Below are positions 24,401-37,851 of a stretch of 64,000 bases of DNA, piece by piece (the stretch's first letter is position 1; every line of letters starts with the position of its first letter). Both the position numbers and the translations under genes were made by a program. Origin of the DNA: Aphelocoma coerulescens (taxonomy: Eukaryota; Chordata; Aves; Passeriformes; Corvidae). The notes beneath the pieces are model-generated. The model saw only the letters and a program-made list of their open reading frames with translations. It did no database searches and was not told the DNA's origin. The stretch is taken from positions 10,129,264 to 10,193,263 of the forward strand of contig NC_091019.1 in NCBI RefSeq assembly GCF_041296385.1, given 5' to 3'.

Positions 24401-27400
24401 TAGCCAGCATGAATGCAGAAAAAGTGCCTTCTTCTGAACAATGCTTTCATCTCCTTATTCCAAGACTTTTAAAGTCTTTAATGGTCAACTCGGCTCAGAT
24501 TTGCTGCATTACAAAAAGTGAAGCAAAGCTCCCCAAAGTCAGATGTTTTGTCTCACGTCCCTTTTGAAAGAGAGCCTGAAGGCTCTAGTGCTAAATACGC
24601 TACTTGCATATGTACCTGTACAAGTGCATTAAACTGAAGGTCTCTGTTTCTAAGTTAAATGTTCAAGTGCTTTACTATACTACTTTGACGGGTATTCTTG
24701 TGACAGTTCAACACCAGAAGCATTCCCTACAGACAAATATCTTTTACTGATTTCCTTCAAACTTCCTTGCAGAGTGCACTCTCTGATTACTGGGCTGTTG
24801 TTCTAAAGCAGAACTATGCAAGTGAGCAGCATCCAAGAGTGGTGCATTCCTGTACAGTTGTATTAGACAAAAAAATATTCATCTAGTGGCCAAATTCCGA
24901 TTGCAGTTATGGTCCCTTAATGAAATTACATCTTAATGGAACTGACCTAGTTATACATTAAGACTACTGTACCTAAAATATAACATAGATGGAAACATAT
25001 CCTTTGCCATTTAAGCTGCAATTTACAATATTGATTTTAACCCCAGATGAGACCTTGATCTAACTAAGTGCACTGTGAATCCAAAAATCCTGACCTCCAG
25101 ACCAAATATTTGTTCTTTATTATAAGTGCAAGCAGACCGCCTCACATTTGGGTGATGGATGTGACCCAAATCTCTCAGTTAACACTGGTTCAAAGAGTAA
25201 TCCTGCTGCATGCAGCTTTTTTTGGCATGAAAGCTAACCAGAATGCTCACCCACACAAAGTAATGACTCCAAGTTCTCAGTGACACCAAGAACCACCAGG
25301 GTATTTTCATGAGAAATAGGAAAAAAAACAAACCCAGAAGTTAGAGTTCTAGTTTGCAAACAGAAAAAGTAATCTTTATTCCTTTATACCAGAGAAAATT
25401 AAGAGAGAAAGAGTGATTTCATCTTCTTTTAGAACAGACAGAACTGTTTGACCTCCCATCACAAGATCCTCCTGCCCTGATTGAGGCATTCTTGAAAGAT
25501 TTATTCATTGTAACTAGAAGCACAGGAAACCTCCAGAGATTTGTAATACCTGTGTGCTGGTTCTCCCTATAGTAAGTGATACCTAGACCTTCCACAGGTA
25601 TTTAGGTGCTCATTTCCTACTGGTTTAACTGGGCATCTTACTGCCTTTACACTTATTTCTGCTTAACCACCCCTCTTCCTCCTAGTACATGAAGGTAGTA
25701 TTACCTCCCTGCTTCAAAGACAGTTAATGAGAATGAACTACTGACATCACTGAGTCACTTCAAATTATATATGGTCACCTAAATAACTTTGAGGACTTGG
25801 GACTCAGTCTCAAAGCACAGGCACAGTGCAGCCCCATAGAGTGGTGCAGGCTTACTACCTACAGTGAATGAGATTTCAAAAAGTAATTTAATCACAACAA
25901 CAGGATTTGGGAATTAAAAAAAAAGGAAATTGTGATCCTAAGGAGTAGAGGAGACAGCTTCTCTAATTCTGCCCTGTGCCTTTCAAAGAATCTCTTTAAG
26001 GAATTACTAGACTTTATATGACTGAACTGTACCCTCTTTACAAAGTTGACTCCACACTGAAACCATGGAGCAAATCAAATGTAGTGGACCCTTTTAATCC
26101 AGGAGAGCCTCTCTACGTGACCAGCAAGACAGACTCTCTTTAAACTGATCTATTTAGTTTGATAGGCAGTCATAAATGTTCATCTCTCTTCCCTTCTTGC
26201 AAACATGAAGGGAGCAGCACTGTCTCAGGACTCATGTTCTGGACATCACTTTATATTAAATCATTAGAAAATAACAGCACATACGAAGAGCAACAGGAAG
26301 CAGAGGCAAGTATTCTGCATTACTATAGTTACTATAAACTTCAGTTTTAAATAAGGAAATCCATAGAAAAAATCAACCCAAACAATCCGAAATATAATCA
26401 AACTTGTATTTACCAGAGTTTCAGCTGATTTACTTGAATGGAACCAGCATGGTCTGCATGGAACTGGGATTAAGATTAGAGTTGCTTGTTTACCAATACT
26501 TCTGATTTGTAAATGAAAATAAAAATATCACAAGTGCAGAAAATTTAAGAGCATTATCCAAGTTGTTAACAACTGTAGGGGACATGAAATTAATTCATTG
26601 AATGTCCCCAGACTTTTCTGAACAGCAGCAAATTTAACATAAATTTTCAAAATGTCAAACATGAAAGACCTCAGTCATGTCTAAGTTAGCATGTGACCTT
26701 TGATCAGTCATTTTTCTCTTGGCCCATAATTTCTGGGTTGTGTTTACTTACACATTACAATGTTCCATGAACTTAATATCAGTTAAATGAGTTCAGTGCT
26801 GCTAGGAACTCAACACTTACTATGGTTGGGAGTTTGATCTCAGGAGATGGGGCTAGAAAAAAGAATAATTTATCTGCACCACTACAAAAGACAGCGAAAA
26901 ATCCTAAACACTTCAACTATTTTTGCGTGCCTCAGTAAGTCTTCAGGGTGAGATTCTGGAACAAAGACTTAACATTATTATTTAGTAAGTGATTTCAAAA
27001 TACTCAAGAAGGACAAAGAGAATACTACTAAAGAGAAAAGAGAGGGAGAAAAATTGCTTTCTAATAGGAAAAAAATGTGTGTTCTTCCCACAGTAGTTCT
27101 CCCTGCTCTGTGACAGTTTTTTTTAAGCCTCCATAATGGTTTTATTTTCGAACAGGATAACACAGAAGTTCTTGGGAAGGTACTTCTTCATGACCATTAT
27201 ATAAATTTTTCAATGGTGCAGGTCAGATCAGAGAATTCTGAATTTTGCTAACAGAAAACATAACTTTCTGCCAAGACAACGATCAAGAAGCTTTGAAAAG
27301 ATCTGAAACTTCATCAATGATATGAGCAATCACAAAAAACCCACCAAACACTTTTCCCAGAGCTCTGTGAAACAGAAAAAAAAAATACACCACAGTGTAC

Positions 27401-30400
27401 ATCAGCCATCGCAGAAGCACATATTACATTTGCCCTTCAGATGAGCACCCTGCAAGTCATGAGTGATACACTGGACTCCTTCTTTTCCTCAAAACTTCTG
27501 TACAGAAGAAAAGAGTTGAGTATGCAACAAAGTAGAGGCATGTGTACCTCGATGTCATCTCATATTCTAAGCAAGTATTGTTTTAAATTATTTTACTAAC
27601 ACAAAAGATCACTTCTTATTACATCTAATTTTCCACCCTTAGGCTGAGGGTCCTGTAAAGCACTGACAGGACCTTTTTGGACAGCATCCAACTGTCCCTC
27701 TTAAAATTGTGATGTTTACTTAGTGAGAACTAATTCAATTATAGTAAAGTGCAGCAAACAACTGAGATGCTCTGGTTTGATTTCACAAAGATGGGCTGCA
27801 GTGAAACTCTGAAATAAATTATAATGCCAAAGGAAAAATTCTTCACTGTTGTCAAAGTGTTCGGAAAGTGTTAACATGGTTCATTCATTTTCAGCTGGAA
27901 TACCATGTTGAAAACATACTTTTGCTGGTCTGCAGTTGATTGATGTACATTACTCATATCAGGCTAATGGCACTTTATTTTCCAACAGTAACAAGTAATG
28001 AGTGACCTTGAGTGCATATTGTTTTGCTGAGAGGTTTTGTTGCTCCGTGTACTCTATGAGCACCCCCAAGGAAATGAGGGCCCTGTATTGGTGTTTTTCA
28101 GCAAACCTCATTTCTTTCATGGCTTTCTGTAAAAGAATTTGATACAGGGATAGAAGCTAACCTCAGTGAGTAAATGAAATATTGATCCACACTACTCTGG
28201 CCTTGCCTTCACCTTGTCCCAGGGCTGTGAGTTACTGACTTTTCCGTTTTGGCTGTAATAGGAATTATTACAACAGGCCTGTGCGAGTAATTACTTGGCA
28301 TGGCAAAAAGGAGGGTCCATCATATATTTCTGTAGAGACGTTAGTTTCCATCAGGCCAGCAGTCTGCTTTTTTGGCCCTGTCTTTCCTACTCTTGATTCA
28401 ATTCCTTTAACCATCATTAATCAAGTTCCTTGTCAGTAGAAGTTTATCAAAAGTATTAAGTGAGCAAGGTTGCATGGCCTCCTTAAAAAAAAAAAAAAAA
28501 AAGAAGTCAAGAAAAAGAAGCACCAATGCAGGGCAGTAAATTTCAAAATATGGAAGGCTGGTTCCATGATATATATGAGTGTCTCTTCAGCTGGAATGAG
28601 CAGTTTGTTTTAATGATAGATATTGTAGTTTGAGCCGTGATAGAATCCTTCTCAAGTTTATGTGCCACAGACTATCATTTATGAGAGACCATGTGTTTCT
28701 AAATGGTGAAGGTCATGGCTGATGGCAAAAGTAAAAGCAGTGGTGATTCATTAAAAATAGTTAATAGGGCCTGCTGTTGACAAGGATAAATAGCAACACC
28801 CTGCATTTGCAACCCACAAGCAACTAGTTTAGGCAATGCTTCTTCCATGTTTTCACCACCCCTGATTACCAGACAGCTGTGAACATATACAGAGACATCA
28901 GCAAGACTGCTTCCACCCTGCTAATAACAGATGCAGATGGATTTCCAGTGTGAATGACTTCTCTGGATACAGATTTTCCAACCAGCAGCTTTGACAGACT
29001 GACTAAACATCCAACTCAAAGTGATTTGTTAGCTAATAATCAAGTTTATGCTGTACACTGAATTCTTAGGGACCAAACACATTTGCTAACTACCCTGCTG
29101 GGATTCTATCCTTTGGTTTGAACACCAGCTGATGTCCCAGGTGAGCCCACATGACATCAGTGGAAGCTTTGCTGCATAAAGGACACTAAGATGGGACCTC
29201 ACAGCCTTGGAGTGACTAAAATACTAATGATCTTTATTGTATCCTCAATCAGAAAAGCTAATTTCCTTAAGGTATTTTTGTACTATTCAGAGAATGAACT
29301 CTCAAAATTCAGTTAGAAAGAAAATATTTTAACTGGTTGTTGTGACGCTGTTCCTTTTTTTGTTTTTACTTTATTTTTAAAATGCAAAAACACAACAATC
29401 ATCATTAAAACAGAGGTTTACTCCACTTAGTAAAATTTACAAATATAGTTTGCCAAACAGATTTGGGACTGCACTTTAAAAACAGAGTTTGGTGAATGTT
29501 CTCTCATGGACACAACTCTACAGTACCTACCAATGATAGCCTATGGATTGCCTGTGGTTTTGTTTGGCTGGTTGTTAAATACAGAGGGAAACTATTAATA
29601 TATAGTCATTGACTTTAGAGAACAACTAATATATAGTCGTTATTTCCAGACTAAAATACTGGAGAGAGAGGTGGTTCACATTTAATTTCTGATCCTCCTT
29701 TTCCAACCTGTTCTGTCCCTCCTGGTATTTCCCTACCTAACACATTAAAACACATTAAAGTGAGCTACCATCATTTATTTTAGGAGAAAATTTTGTTGAT
29801 CATTCAGCTCAAGTCATTTCCTCCTCAAGTGAGCTTTGTTTCAACTATTTAGAGAGTTCCATTTCTTAGCTGATCTTGAAGCACCATCAAAATGAATGCA
29901 ATTAATGGCTTCCCTAGGAGTTGATCATGTTCTTCTTGAGTGGGCACTGGAACAGTGCAAATAACAGCAGCAAAGGAAAAAAAAAGGGAAAAAAAAGAAA
30001 AAAATGAAATCTTCTGGTTAATCAAAAATAGTAACAAAGAGAGGAAACGAAAATGAATCCATTAAGGCTTGGTTAATTCTGCCATCTCCAGTCCTTTCTT
30101 CTTCATATGATGCATATGCTTTGCAGCTGCCTAGGTCAGAGCAGAAATCCTGTAATTACAGAAGCTCCCCGACTTTCTTTCCTCTTCCTTTACTGTGGAA
30201 AAAGAAGGTTAACTTTTCCTTACTTGATAGCTGAATACAAATGCTTTTTTAGGCAAGCTAGGAAATAGGTCCATGTTTTGTAGCTGATACCCCTTCTTAA
30301 AATGTACTTTTGTCTCAAATGTTTTCACCTTTTTTAGGCACTGATTAAATGCTTCCCTTGGCCAATCATCTCCAGAAACAACACCAGCCTTTACATTAGA

Positions 30401-31009
30401 GAGGCAGACAGAGAAAAATATTTGATTACTAAGTAGAAAGGTAAATGAGGTATCTGTTGTGATTATTTTAATGCTTATCTTTTGATGCTTCTATAAAAGG
30501 ATCAGTTACCCTAATACAGTCATCTTGAGAAAGACAGTCTGCAGCGGTTACAAATTGACTTTTTATGGAGAAAATAAGACTGTTCCTAACCTATTGCACT
30601 GATATTATATTTTGTTAATATTTTATGAAATAAAAGTCCTCCCATTACGGGTGGCAAATTGCTTTATAATTATAGCACTTCGCACACTAGAATGACTACT
30701 TCATTTTATGGAAAAAAGCTCCAAATACAATTTCATTATCATCCAGTGTCTTTTCAACCTTCTAAAGGTTTCAGCAGAAAGCACTGTTATATGCATCTCC
30801 AATATATCCTTTTTCAAATATTAGTTCAATTTAAAGAAAAGAAAATTATGACTCCTGTTTTATTCTGCTCACTGTTAATGAAATAGTTGTGTACAGTGAA
30901 CATTTGTACCTAGATCTAGACGAGTCAAATGAACAACGTGATCAACTATAAAATATGGACCTTTTAACTTCTACATTCAAAGGTTGATTTATATCAGTCT
31001 GTGCACTGA
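18467..31009. other. Long AT-rich gene-free stretch
   Basis: About 12.5 kb with no recognisable exon, RNA gene or clear transposon. A GC- and CpG-richer patch at about 23570-23760 is open in overlapping frames but has no known domain. An 18-A run occurs at 28485-28502. The segment 28200-28440 has several palindromic AT-rich motifs and may be a conserved regulatory element. A short direct repeat (taatatatagtc) occurs twice near 29596-29640. A purine-rich A/G tract is at about 29975-30010. Confidence 0.5.
28485..28502 (+). repeat. Poly-A run (18 A)
   Basis: An uninterrupted run of A bases. No cDNA-like sequence or flanking duplication is apparent upstream, so it is treated as a simple repeat rather than the tail of a retroposed copy. 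Confidence 0.85.
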
Positions 31010-31165
31010 GTTAACTGAAGTGGTTTAGAAACAGATTTAGTTAAATCTGTGCAAGTCCCTGGTGCAGTCTCTCTTAAATCAGTTTAAGAGAAACTTAAAT
31101 CAATTTAGCCTGATGTGGTTTATAGATCTGAATTGGTTTCTAGACCAATTTAGTTACAATAGTTA
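31010..31165. repeat. Cluster of short palindromes and related repeats
   Basis: A perfect palindrome with 9-bp arms, acagattta (31031-31039) and taaatctgt (31042-31050), is followed by two near-copies of 'cttaaatca(g/a)ttta' and then an inverted pair aattggt...accaatt. The same short words recur on both strands over about 150 bp, more than expected for random AT-rich DNA. It may be decayed satellite-like sequence or a binding-site cluster. Confidence 0.6.
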
Positions 31166-34100
31166 TCCAAGTCGTAATCAGACAGTCTCCCAGTCAATCA
31201 CTCTGATCTCAATCCGAATCATTACACTTCCGCAGTTCTCAGATGAGAGCCAAACTGCAGCACCAAAGAATTTTTTTTCATCTTTCCTCTTTGAAGATTT
31301 TGATAGAACCATTAAAGCCTTCTGCTGGAAAGCATCAACAGTCTGGCATAGGTACAATCTTGTCTCCTGCCTGAACAGCCCAGGGACAGTTTTGGTGCCT
31401 AGGCCTGCAAGCTCAAAGGTTGTTTGATTTCCACTGGAGTGATTTGCTTGTCTGCTAGAAGATCATCACTGCAGCACTATAAATACTGCAATATCAAATC
31501 TATATTGCAAATGAAAACTCAACTCATATGTGTTACTGGGAAATGTTGTCAGTAAAATATGCTAATTCTAGAAGCATTAATTCCAAAATACCCTAATTTA
31601 ATCAGACATGATGCAGAAACAGCTATCAATCATAAAAACAAACAAACAAACAAAGCTCCCCCTCCCCCAACTGTAAGAACCTTTTGGAATGATCTCTAGA
31701 GACCATATTGACTCCATACAAACAAAGCAACAGCAATAGTGAAGCAGAAAATCACCCCAAACTCAACCCCAAACAGAGATGCTTTGAACATCAATAAGCC
31801 TGAAATGTATCCTTTGGACACTGAAGATTTCAGCCAATTTAAATGTCAAAGTGGGAACGAACTGATTGTTCTGACACAAGCCCAAGACTAAAGGATCAGA
31901 AACTCCAGTTAATCTTTCCCAAACACTGCATAGTGTATCAACCTCTATAAACTAGGTTTGGTTTGCTTTTGGGGTTTGTTTTCCCTCTACTCACAGAGAA
32001 TAAATGTTATATTTCTACTCTTTTTTTTTTTTTCTTTTACCCCCCTCTTTTGATTAGTGCCATGACATCTTGTCCTCCAGTTTCTGGTTTTACCGTTTTA
32101 ATTGCTAACCAGTGAGCTTCAGTGCTTGAGGAAGGTACAGGATGCATCTTCTGCATCTGCAGGATAAATGCCATTTCCTCCATATGTGGAGCATTGTCCC
32201 TGCACCACATATGTTTAATAAAGTCTGGTATTTACTTGCCAAGAAGATACAAAAATAAGTTGCCTTTAACTCTTCCACTACAATTATGTTTTATGAATTT
32301 CAGCCTTTCACAGCTAGTTCACTTTGTTAATTTAAATACTTTGTTAATTTAAAAAGGTAAATTCTCCTTGTGGCACAAGTTGTATGGTCAGACACCGAAG
32401 AAAACATTCATTATTTCTGTTAGGAAAACTGGCCTAGCTAATGGATTTTCATTTAAATATTCTTCTGAGTTAAAAAAATATTAAAACCAACAAAACTCTA
32501 AGCACTGAACTAAGGACATTAAAAGCCAGACACACCTTTCTGTTCTCTTCTGTCTATGTCAGCAGATAAAATGTAACTTGGTCTTTCTTTCAAAATAAGC
32601 AAGCAAAATATATTGCTCAGTCAAGGTTGTATGAGCTTATTCTTCAGTGAAAATAATTTTATTATTATATAATCACCCTAAGTCAGAAATAAAAAATAGT
32701 CTGGGATGAAATTATTCATGTCCTATTTTTTTGCCTAACATAGTTTGGCATGATGCTGTTGGGCTCTGTTTTATGGGACCTTACAGTAAAAGTATGAGAG
32801 ATGTCAAAAGGACAACCAAGACACGGAGCTGGCAGATGAAGCTGAGGCAGCACACAGAGAGGTGTCTGAAATTTGCCTTTGTGAGTGCTTCAAGTGAGTT
32901 ATGAAGGTCTTGCTTATTTTAAATGGTTTGTTACTGTCAAGGACAGATTCCAGTGGGTTTTTGATATTTCCTAGACCCTCAGGATCCCTGCTCTCTGTGA
33001 ATGGAAAGGACATCAGTGAAGGAAGATGTCCTTACCCATCTAGACTATTAGAATGTAAGCCAAAGATCAACTGCTATTTTGGTTTAAATACACTCCCACA
33101 CAAGACACTTCCACATCTCATTCTTTGTTGCATTTAAAGACTGGAACATGAATGGCTTCAGACTTCAGTTATGGTGTGGAGGAAGAGAAGGGTTTGAGCA
33201 TTCATAGTAATAGCTGAAAAGAGAAAGAGGGGGAGGGATTTTTTCCAGTCTTGTTCTAGCCTGTACCCCCCCTTCTTAGATGGTATCTGGCTCTGGGAAG
33301 ACATCCCTTGAATGAAAATCCACACTTTTCCCTCTTCCCCAAATTCTATTACAGACTGCAATTTTTACACATCAGGACCCTTAAATTATTTCTGCACTGG
33401 CTCTGTACCAATATAAGCACTGGCAAAAATTCAAAACATTTTTCAGGGAATGATTAATTGTGTAAGTGTTTTGGGATTTACAACAAATATTCACTCATTT
33501 GAATGACCCTCTCAGGCTCTTGTTAGCTAAGATCACTTTGCAAAAGCTTATAGGACATTTTGACTGATTTCAAACAAAAAATTTAGGGTGCATACACTCC
33601 AGCCAACAGTCAGAAGCAGGTTAAACAGACAGCTTTATCTTTTCTTTCCTTATATGACTTCAAACGTTTATTTTTCTGTAAACAAAAATATTTTTGCAGG
33701 CAGTCATAAGGCCTCATCAGCTTTAACACAATGTAGTGCAGCAAGCTGTGCAGATGTGTGGCTTCTGCTGCCTCCCTGAGACGGGACCAGAGCTCCTGGG
33801 TGGGGCAACAGGCACTGCCCCAGCTAGATCCAAAGGTGCCTGTCCTGGCCACCCTGCTTTTGCACTTGCATGGCTTTTTGCCAGTAACTTAAGCTGACCC
33901 AGGCTTTAATCTGACACTGGGAATCTGGTGGTTCATTCACTAGTATATACTTACCATAAAATGTTTTTATTTTCAGCATTTTTGGGAGGATGATCATTCT
34001 GCTGTGTATACCCTGTATACTTTCACAGTACTTGTGTCTCAGACAAAAACACACCTTGCAAAAATGTGTTAGAGGGAATATTCAAGCTTCTTATCCAAAC

Positions 34101-34590
34101 ACAAGCCTTTTTCTAGTTTAGTCTTATTACTTACCTAGCTTATGCTCCCCAACATTTTAAATGGGAATTGCTTTGCTACTAGTCAAATAAACCAAAGTAT
34201 GGATAGCTGAAATTGACAGACTGCTGTAGTTTTGTAAGTGAATTTCCCCGGTACAGATCACCTGATGCTTGTTCCTTTCTGATTTTTTTTGTCTTTTTTT
34301 TTTCATTCTAATAACATAGCTTTTGCTGCTATAAACAAAAAGGTGATACAAATGCATATTGAAATGCAGCACATTACATTTCCCAGCGCCTCTCAATGGC
34401 ACAGTATTTCAACAAACTGTCAAAATGGCTAAAAACTGCTTCTATTGAGAGTCTCCTGCTTCCAGCAGAACAAAGCATAGGAACAGATCATCTCACTTAA
34501 GCCAAAGTCTTACTTAACCTTTATGTTCTGTGCTGCTTATATCCCACTACAGAAAACGTATGCACCTTTAAACATTGTTTTGGGAAAACA
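31166..34590. other. AT-rich gene-free stretch with short simple repeats
   Basis: It contains (AAAC)n at 31636-31654, a 13-T run at 32021-32033, and a 17-bp-period tandem duplication (actttgttaatttaaa) at 32321-32353. No gene was recognised. Confidence 0.5.
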
Positions 34591-34600
34591 GATAGATAGG

Positions 34601-34646
<46 letters not shown>

Positions 34647-34658
34647 TAGATATAGATA
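34591..34658 (+). repeat. (GATA)n microsatellite
   Basis: About 68 bp of GATA units, with one early GGTA interruption and a TATAGA variant at the right end. On the minus strand it reads as a YLSI repeat, which is a shadow and not a protein. Confidence 0.95.
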
Positions 34659-34660
34659 TT

Positions 34661-37356
34661 GCCACAATCCAAAGTAAATATTTGCACTTTGTGGTAACGA
34701 ACAGTGCATCAGAGCCTACAGGGTTTTTCTCCCTCTTTTGTTTCCTGTTCTCATTAAAATATTTTTAAATGAAAATGTCATTGGAATGTCACATTATTTC
34801 ACTCACAGTCAACTCTCAGATGCTCATTACTCTTATTCTTGAGACAAGTGTTGGTCTAAGAACAAAAAACCTTTTTCCCCTTAGGAGAAGAAGGATAGTA
34901 TAAAAAAGGAAATATAAACTAACTCACCAGCAAACCCCATTCAATTCAGAATATTTTTTCAAATGTTTTAGCATTAATTTAATACCCTAAAATTGCAACA
35001 TTCACTTAAGTCTAAGTATTATCTTAAATTTTCTTCAGTATACATTTGTATTTAGAAAGCAACCTCTATTTAATACACTGAACAAGACCATGGAATTCTA
35101 AAACCTAAGGGTTAGAAAGTAGAGAAAATCTGATTAGAGACAGATGCAGAAAGATGTAGACCCATAGAACTAAAGTACATGAAATCAAAGGCCTGGAAAC
35201 AGCGCTCTCAACCCGACTGTTTAATTAATGCTTTTCCAATCATCATTATTCCTAGATGAATCTCCAAAGCCATTATTAATCCCTAGATAAATTATTAGCA
35301 CACACACATATGCATTCATGCTAATCAAGAGAGTCACGCAATTGAGAATTGAAAGCAAAAAAGGACAAACACCAGAAGCAGGTTGAATTTTTGGAACTCT
35401 AAGACTTTGTACCCAAACTTCATCAGACAGAGAAAACCCAACTAAGCCTTGAAATATGTATGTAACTTGCTTCTGCCACCGGCAAGTAGGGACGCCTAAC
35501 TGCAACATTTAAATGCAAAATGCTTGAGGTGTTTTAGGGTGGCCCACTCAGTAAAAAGATTTAATCACAACAATGAGTTGCAGGCTTTGTGTGTCATTTT
35601 TCAGACACTGAAAAGACTGCTGGTACCACCAGTGGACAAATTTATTAGAGCAAAAAAATTCCACAATCAGAGACTAAAGTTTCATCACCTTAGTTTTAAA
35701 TCACACCCATTCACAAAGGCTACTGACTTCAAAAAGCACAGTAAATGCAGCTATATCTTTGAGTTCACCCACCAACACCACAAATGTGGGTCCTGTCCTA
35801 ACATGCACAGTTTTGGGGAGACAGTCCTCTGTTTTATTTTGGTCAGGAGCTCATTTCCAATATATGCCTGTTGGAAAAGAAGGGGCAAGAAAATAATCTC
35901 TTTTCTGACAGTAATATTCCCAGTAAGGAAAACACTCAAATGCTACCTTAAAATTGGCAGGTTATTTAAATTATTGCTTCATGTAAGTTTAGATAAAGTC
36001 AGATAGAGCTTTTGAAGTCTGTAAATTGAACCCTTTTTTTTCAGAGGCTTTTGGGTCATGGCATGACCCAAACCAAAATAAAGGTGTATGTAATTATGAA
36101 ACAGAAACTTCAAATCAGATTCCATCTTTCTGATCCACAAAGCCCATTTTTTTCCCTAGTGCTTTCCTTTAAGCCAAATAATTAGTGCTTTATGAGAGAT
36201 CCTAATAGTAAAACTGAAGCCCCATCTGCGACTGTTTATACAAATTGCATTCCTCATCATGTATTACTAGTGGTGAAAAAGAGAAAAATATCTATTACAT
36301 ATTCCCATATTTTCTTGGGGTGATGCTTTTAAGAGCTGTATTTTGTTTACAGAAGAGAAAAGTATTGCCAAAATAGTGATTTCAGAAATAGCTGTAAATT
36401 GCCACCAAAATTAAAGTAACAAGACCATTTCGTTGCAATATATATTAAAATACTGATTTGTCAGGCTCCTTAAAATCTCCTTAAGACAGGTAAACAATAT
36501 TTTTGTACTATGAAGGAGACAGACTGCCTACAGAAACAAATATATAAAGGAAGGAAACCTTCCTTTTCCCTCTCTAACAGTTTTCTGAAGCTTGATTTTG
36601 AAACATTGGGGAAAACCAAAAAGAAACCGTTAGCTGAAATACTGTTGTATTGCAACAAATAAAACATTTTTATAAGCCTTGAATTCAATGGCAAACATGC
36701 AAGCCAGGGCAGAAGAGGTGGAGGAAGTTTCCCAAGCCTGAAGCTGTGCTGGCAGGGCTGGAGTGAGCAGTCTTCCCCCTCTTCACCCCAAAGAGCAGGG
36801 GCTTTGTTTTCACCAGTGCCAGTGCTCCCCACATCAGCAGCACCACAGAAAGCTGAGTGAGCACGAGGGGATGTGAGTGAGAGGCCCAGCCTGGGAGCCA
36901 CTCCAGCCAGCCCAACTTCCAACAGCAATGAACTGTAAAACTACATCCCTGAGGTTGACAGGTTTTAGTTGCAGAGGGTATAATATAAAGCTTGACTGGT
37001 GCTATCCTGCTTCTCAGATTACGTATGCAAGCCAACTTTTAAAAGTTGTCACAGACATATCCAGACAAGTTGCAAACACCTTGATGTTAATACAAAATAC
37101 AGCTCGAGCTCCTTACAACAGAGTTTAGCTGATCATTTGCAGTTTGGATGTAAAGCCAGTGCTGTTAATTCACACTATCCTACCCATAGCTATAATTAAT
37201 GCCAGTATGGCAGATATCTTTATACCCAAAGAATTTGTTTGGTATCCACATGAACATTTCCACAAACATCTTGCTGCAAAGTCTTGTAGCTTCAGAAGCA
37301 AACCAGTCAGCTTCCCACAAACACACTCTAACACCAATAAAGCTTTTCATTAGCTA
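34661..37356. other. Gene-free stretch
   Basis: No exon was recognised. The longest frame (35524-36006, plus) starts at TTG and its first in-frame ATG leaves only about 67 codons, without a domain. A GC-richer patch lies at about 36690-36930. A perfect 10-bp inverted repeat lies at 36050-36072. Confidence 0.5.
36050..36072. promoter_or_regulatory. Perfect inverted repeat containing GGGTCA half-sites
   Basis: Arms tttgggtcat (36050-36059) and atgacccaaa (36063-36072) are exact reverse complements with a 3-bp spacer. Read as nuclear-receptor half-sites, GGGTCA and TGACCC are inverted with 5 bp between them, not the 3 bp of a classic oestrogen response element. Regulatory use is an inference. 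Confidence 0.5.
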
Positions 37357-37445
37357 CACTTCCTCCTACATAGGGGGGGTATTTTTACTTGAAGCCAGCT
37401 TTTTTAGGCACCAAGTAAAAATACCCCTCTATGTAGGAGGAAGTG
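37357..37445 (+). repeat. 89-nt near-perfect hairpin
   Basis: Left arm 37357-37390 (34 nt) and right arm 37413-37445 (33 nt) pair almost completely. The exceptions are a one-base length difference and one mismatch inside the G-run/C-run part (gggggggta against taccccтct-type, with a T in place of C). The 22-nt loop can form four more pairs. Arms this similar imply either recent origin by inverted duplication, a small terminal-inverted-repeat element, or selection for a hairpin RNA. No target-site duplication is visible at the ends. Confidence 0.85.
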
Positions 37446-37851
37446 CAGTTTAGTTTTAAATCCAGAGCATATTTGTCACAGCTAAATAAACATATAGTTT
37501 CAAAATAATATCTACCTAGCCCTATTATCTAAAGGGTTTTAAATGAGTAAACAGAAATTAGGGTTTAGCATGTAAAAGGCTGCTGTAAGTACTTCCCCAT
37601 GGCTCCTTCTCCATTTTGGCTCCCACAGGGCCTTTGCCCTTCCCAGAACATTCCCTGTCCAGAAGAAGGCTAAGACTTTAACATATCACCACAGAGAAAT
37701 TACACTATTTGTGACTGAGATCAGAATTGAAGTTCAAATAATTTTTAACAAAAGACATCTAAAAGAGGCACAGTGTTCCCAAAGCACTGTCTCATCCCTC
37801 CCTAGGTGTGCTAAGCCAGTGGGAAGTGACAGGGACGTGGGGGCTTCCCTG
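37446..37851. other. Short gene-free stretch
   Basis: No feature was recognised between the hairpin and the open frame beginning at 37852. The frame remains open upstream to 37711 but begins there with GTG, which is not a normal vertebrate start. Confidence 0.45.

Noticed and set aside
28485..28502. Poly-A run as the tail of a processed pseudogene
   Set aside because: No recognisable cDNA lies upstream and no flanking duplication is seen.
34521..34709. Minus-strand frame with a YLSI-type repeat
   Set aside because: It is the translation of the GATA microsatellite.
35524..36006. 160-codon plus-strand frame
   Set aside because: It starts at TTG; the first in-frame ATG leaves about 67 codons and no domain is seen.
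37711..37851. Upstream extension of the 245-codon frame to a 292-codon frame
   Set aside because: It starts with GTG, which is not a normal vertebrate start codon; the first ATG is at 37852.
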